Of a DNA stretch of 32,711 bases, positions 32,617 through 32,711 are shown piece after piece (the first letter of the stretch is position 1; the number at the start of each line of letters is the position of its first letter). Source of the DNA: Flavobacterium tegetincola DSM 22377 (GTDB taxonomy: Bacteria > Bacteroidota > Bacteroidia > Flavobacteriales > Flavobacteriaceae); NCBI RefSeq assembly GCF_000425485.1, contig NZ_AUDN01000033.1:1-32711 (forward strand), given 5' to 3'. The notes beneath the pieces are model-generated. The model saw nothing but the letters and a program-made list of their open reading frames with translations. It ran no database searches and had not been told where the DNA came from. Made by a program: the position numbers and the translations under genes.

Positions 32617-32711
32617 TGGAGTGTCTACCTTTGCTGAGACGAATTTATTGAGCCCATAAAATAGTATATTTGAATTATGGCAAAAGTTTATGAACAAGAA
32701 TTTAAGGTTAT
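32617..32711 (+). mobile_element. IS3-family insertion sequence, right copy, partial
   Basis: Begins with the terminus TGGAGTGTCTACC and runs off the right edge. All 95 bases are identical to the inverse of 251-345. It contains the start of orfA (ATG at 32677, MAKVYEQEFKV, 11 codons visible). The two copies point outward from the 32-kb interior. Confidence 0.9.
32677..32711 (+). CDS. IS3-family transposase OrfA, start only
   Basis: The first 11 codons of OrfA, identical to the left-edge copy (MAKVYEQEFKV), cut by the window end. Product and features as for the left copy. Confidence 0.85.
   Translation, partial: MAKVYEQEFKV

Noticed and set aside
1..32711. Closed circular replicon joined through a shared IS
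   Set aside because: Both edges carry the same 5' end of the IS in opposite orientation, so joining the edges does not rebuild one IS copy.

Overview
The window is AT-rich DNA from a Bacteroidota genome, most likely Flavobacteriaceae. The evidence is a Bacteroides-type tra gene set (traE to traN in canonical order), a DUF932 gene next to ssb as in Bacteroidota conjugative elements, weak ribosome binding sites, and cargo proteins of flavobacterial type. No tRNA, rRNA or CRISPR array was seen. These assignments come from reading the sequence; no database search was run.

Layout. (1) Edges: 251-345 and 32617-32711 are identical and inverted. They are the 5' ends of two outward-facing copies of one IS3-family element. 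The left copy has removed the start of ssb, and the right copy has cut off the 5' part of a minus-strand gene. (2) 265-2160, plus strand: IS-decapitated ssb, a DUF932 gene, a terminator, then about 220 bases of consecutive stem-loops ending in a second terminator, which is a candidate structured RNA. (3) 2223-10710, minus strand: a compact type IV secretion operon traE-F-G-I-J-K-L-M-N, followed by a terminator, a perfect 15-bp inverted repeat and a small membrane protein gene. traA-D do not lie upstream of traE, and traO-Q do not follow traN. (4) 10711-11786: gene-free, decayed sequence. (5) 11787-32205: a mostly plus-strand stress and maintenance cargo region.

Intact cargo genes encode an acidic two-module protein, an HPF/RaiA-type ribosome hibernation protein, a one-TM hypothetical, a PRC-barrel protein, an HtrA/DegP-type protease with two PDZ-like regions, a fatty acid hydroxylase/sterol desaturase, a FUSC (YccS-like) membrane protein, a TrhA/hemolysin III (PAQR) protein, a succinate-semialdehyde-type aldehyde dehydrogenase, a baeRF/eRF1-like protein, a 55-residue membrane protein, ferritin, a double PRC-barrel protein, a 73-residue basic protein, and an FAD/NAD(P) reductase. 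Between them lie many broken genes: a polytopic membrane protein, two PRC-barrel remnants, a DUF2141 protein, a second HPF-like gene, and a quinone oxidoreductase-type alcohol dehydrogenase with two in-frame TAA codons. An intact IS256-family element with an exact 8-bp target duplication (GCCTAAAT) sits at 13060-14399.

How it may work together (inference): the tra genes would be, or once were, the transfer machinery of an integrative conjugative element or plasmid. The cargo resembles in concept the transmissible stress-tolerance loci of Proteobacteria: periplasmic proteolysis, envelope and lipid modification, iron storage, aldehyde detoxification, ribosome hibernation and possibly ribosome rescue. 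The number of broken genes and IS insertions suggests an island that is partly decaying while a subset of its genes stays intact.
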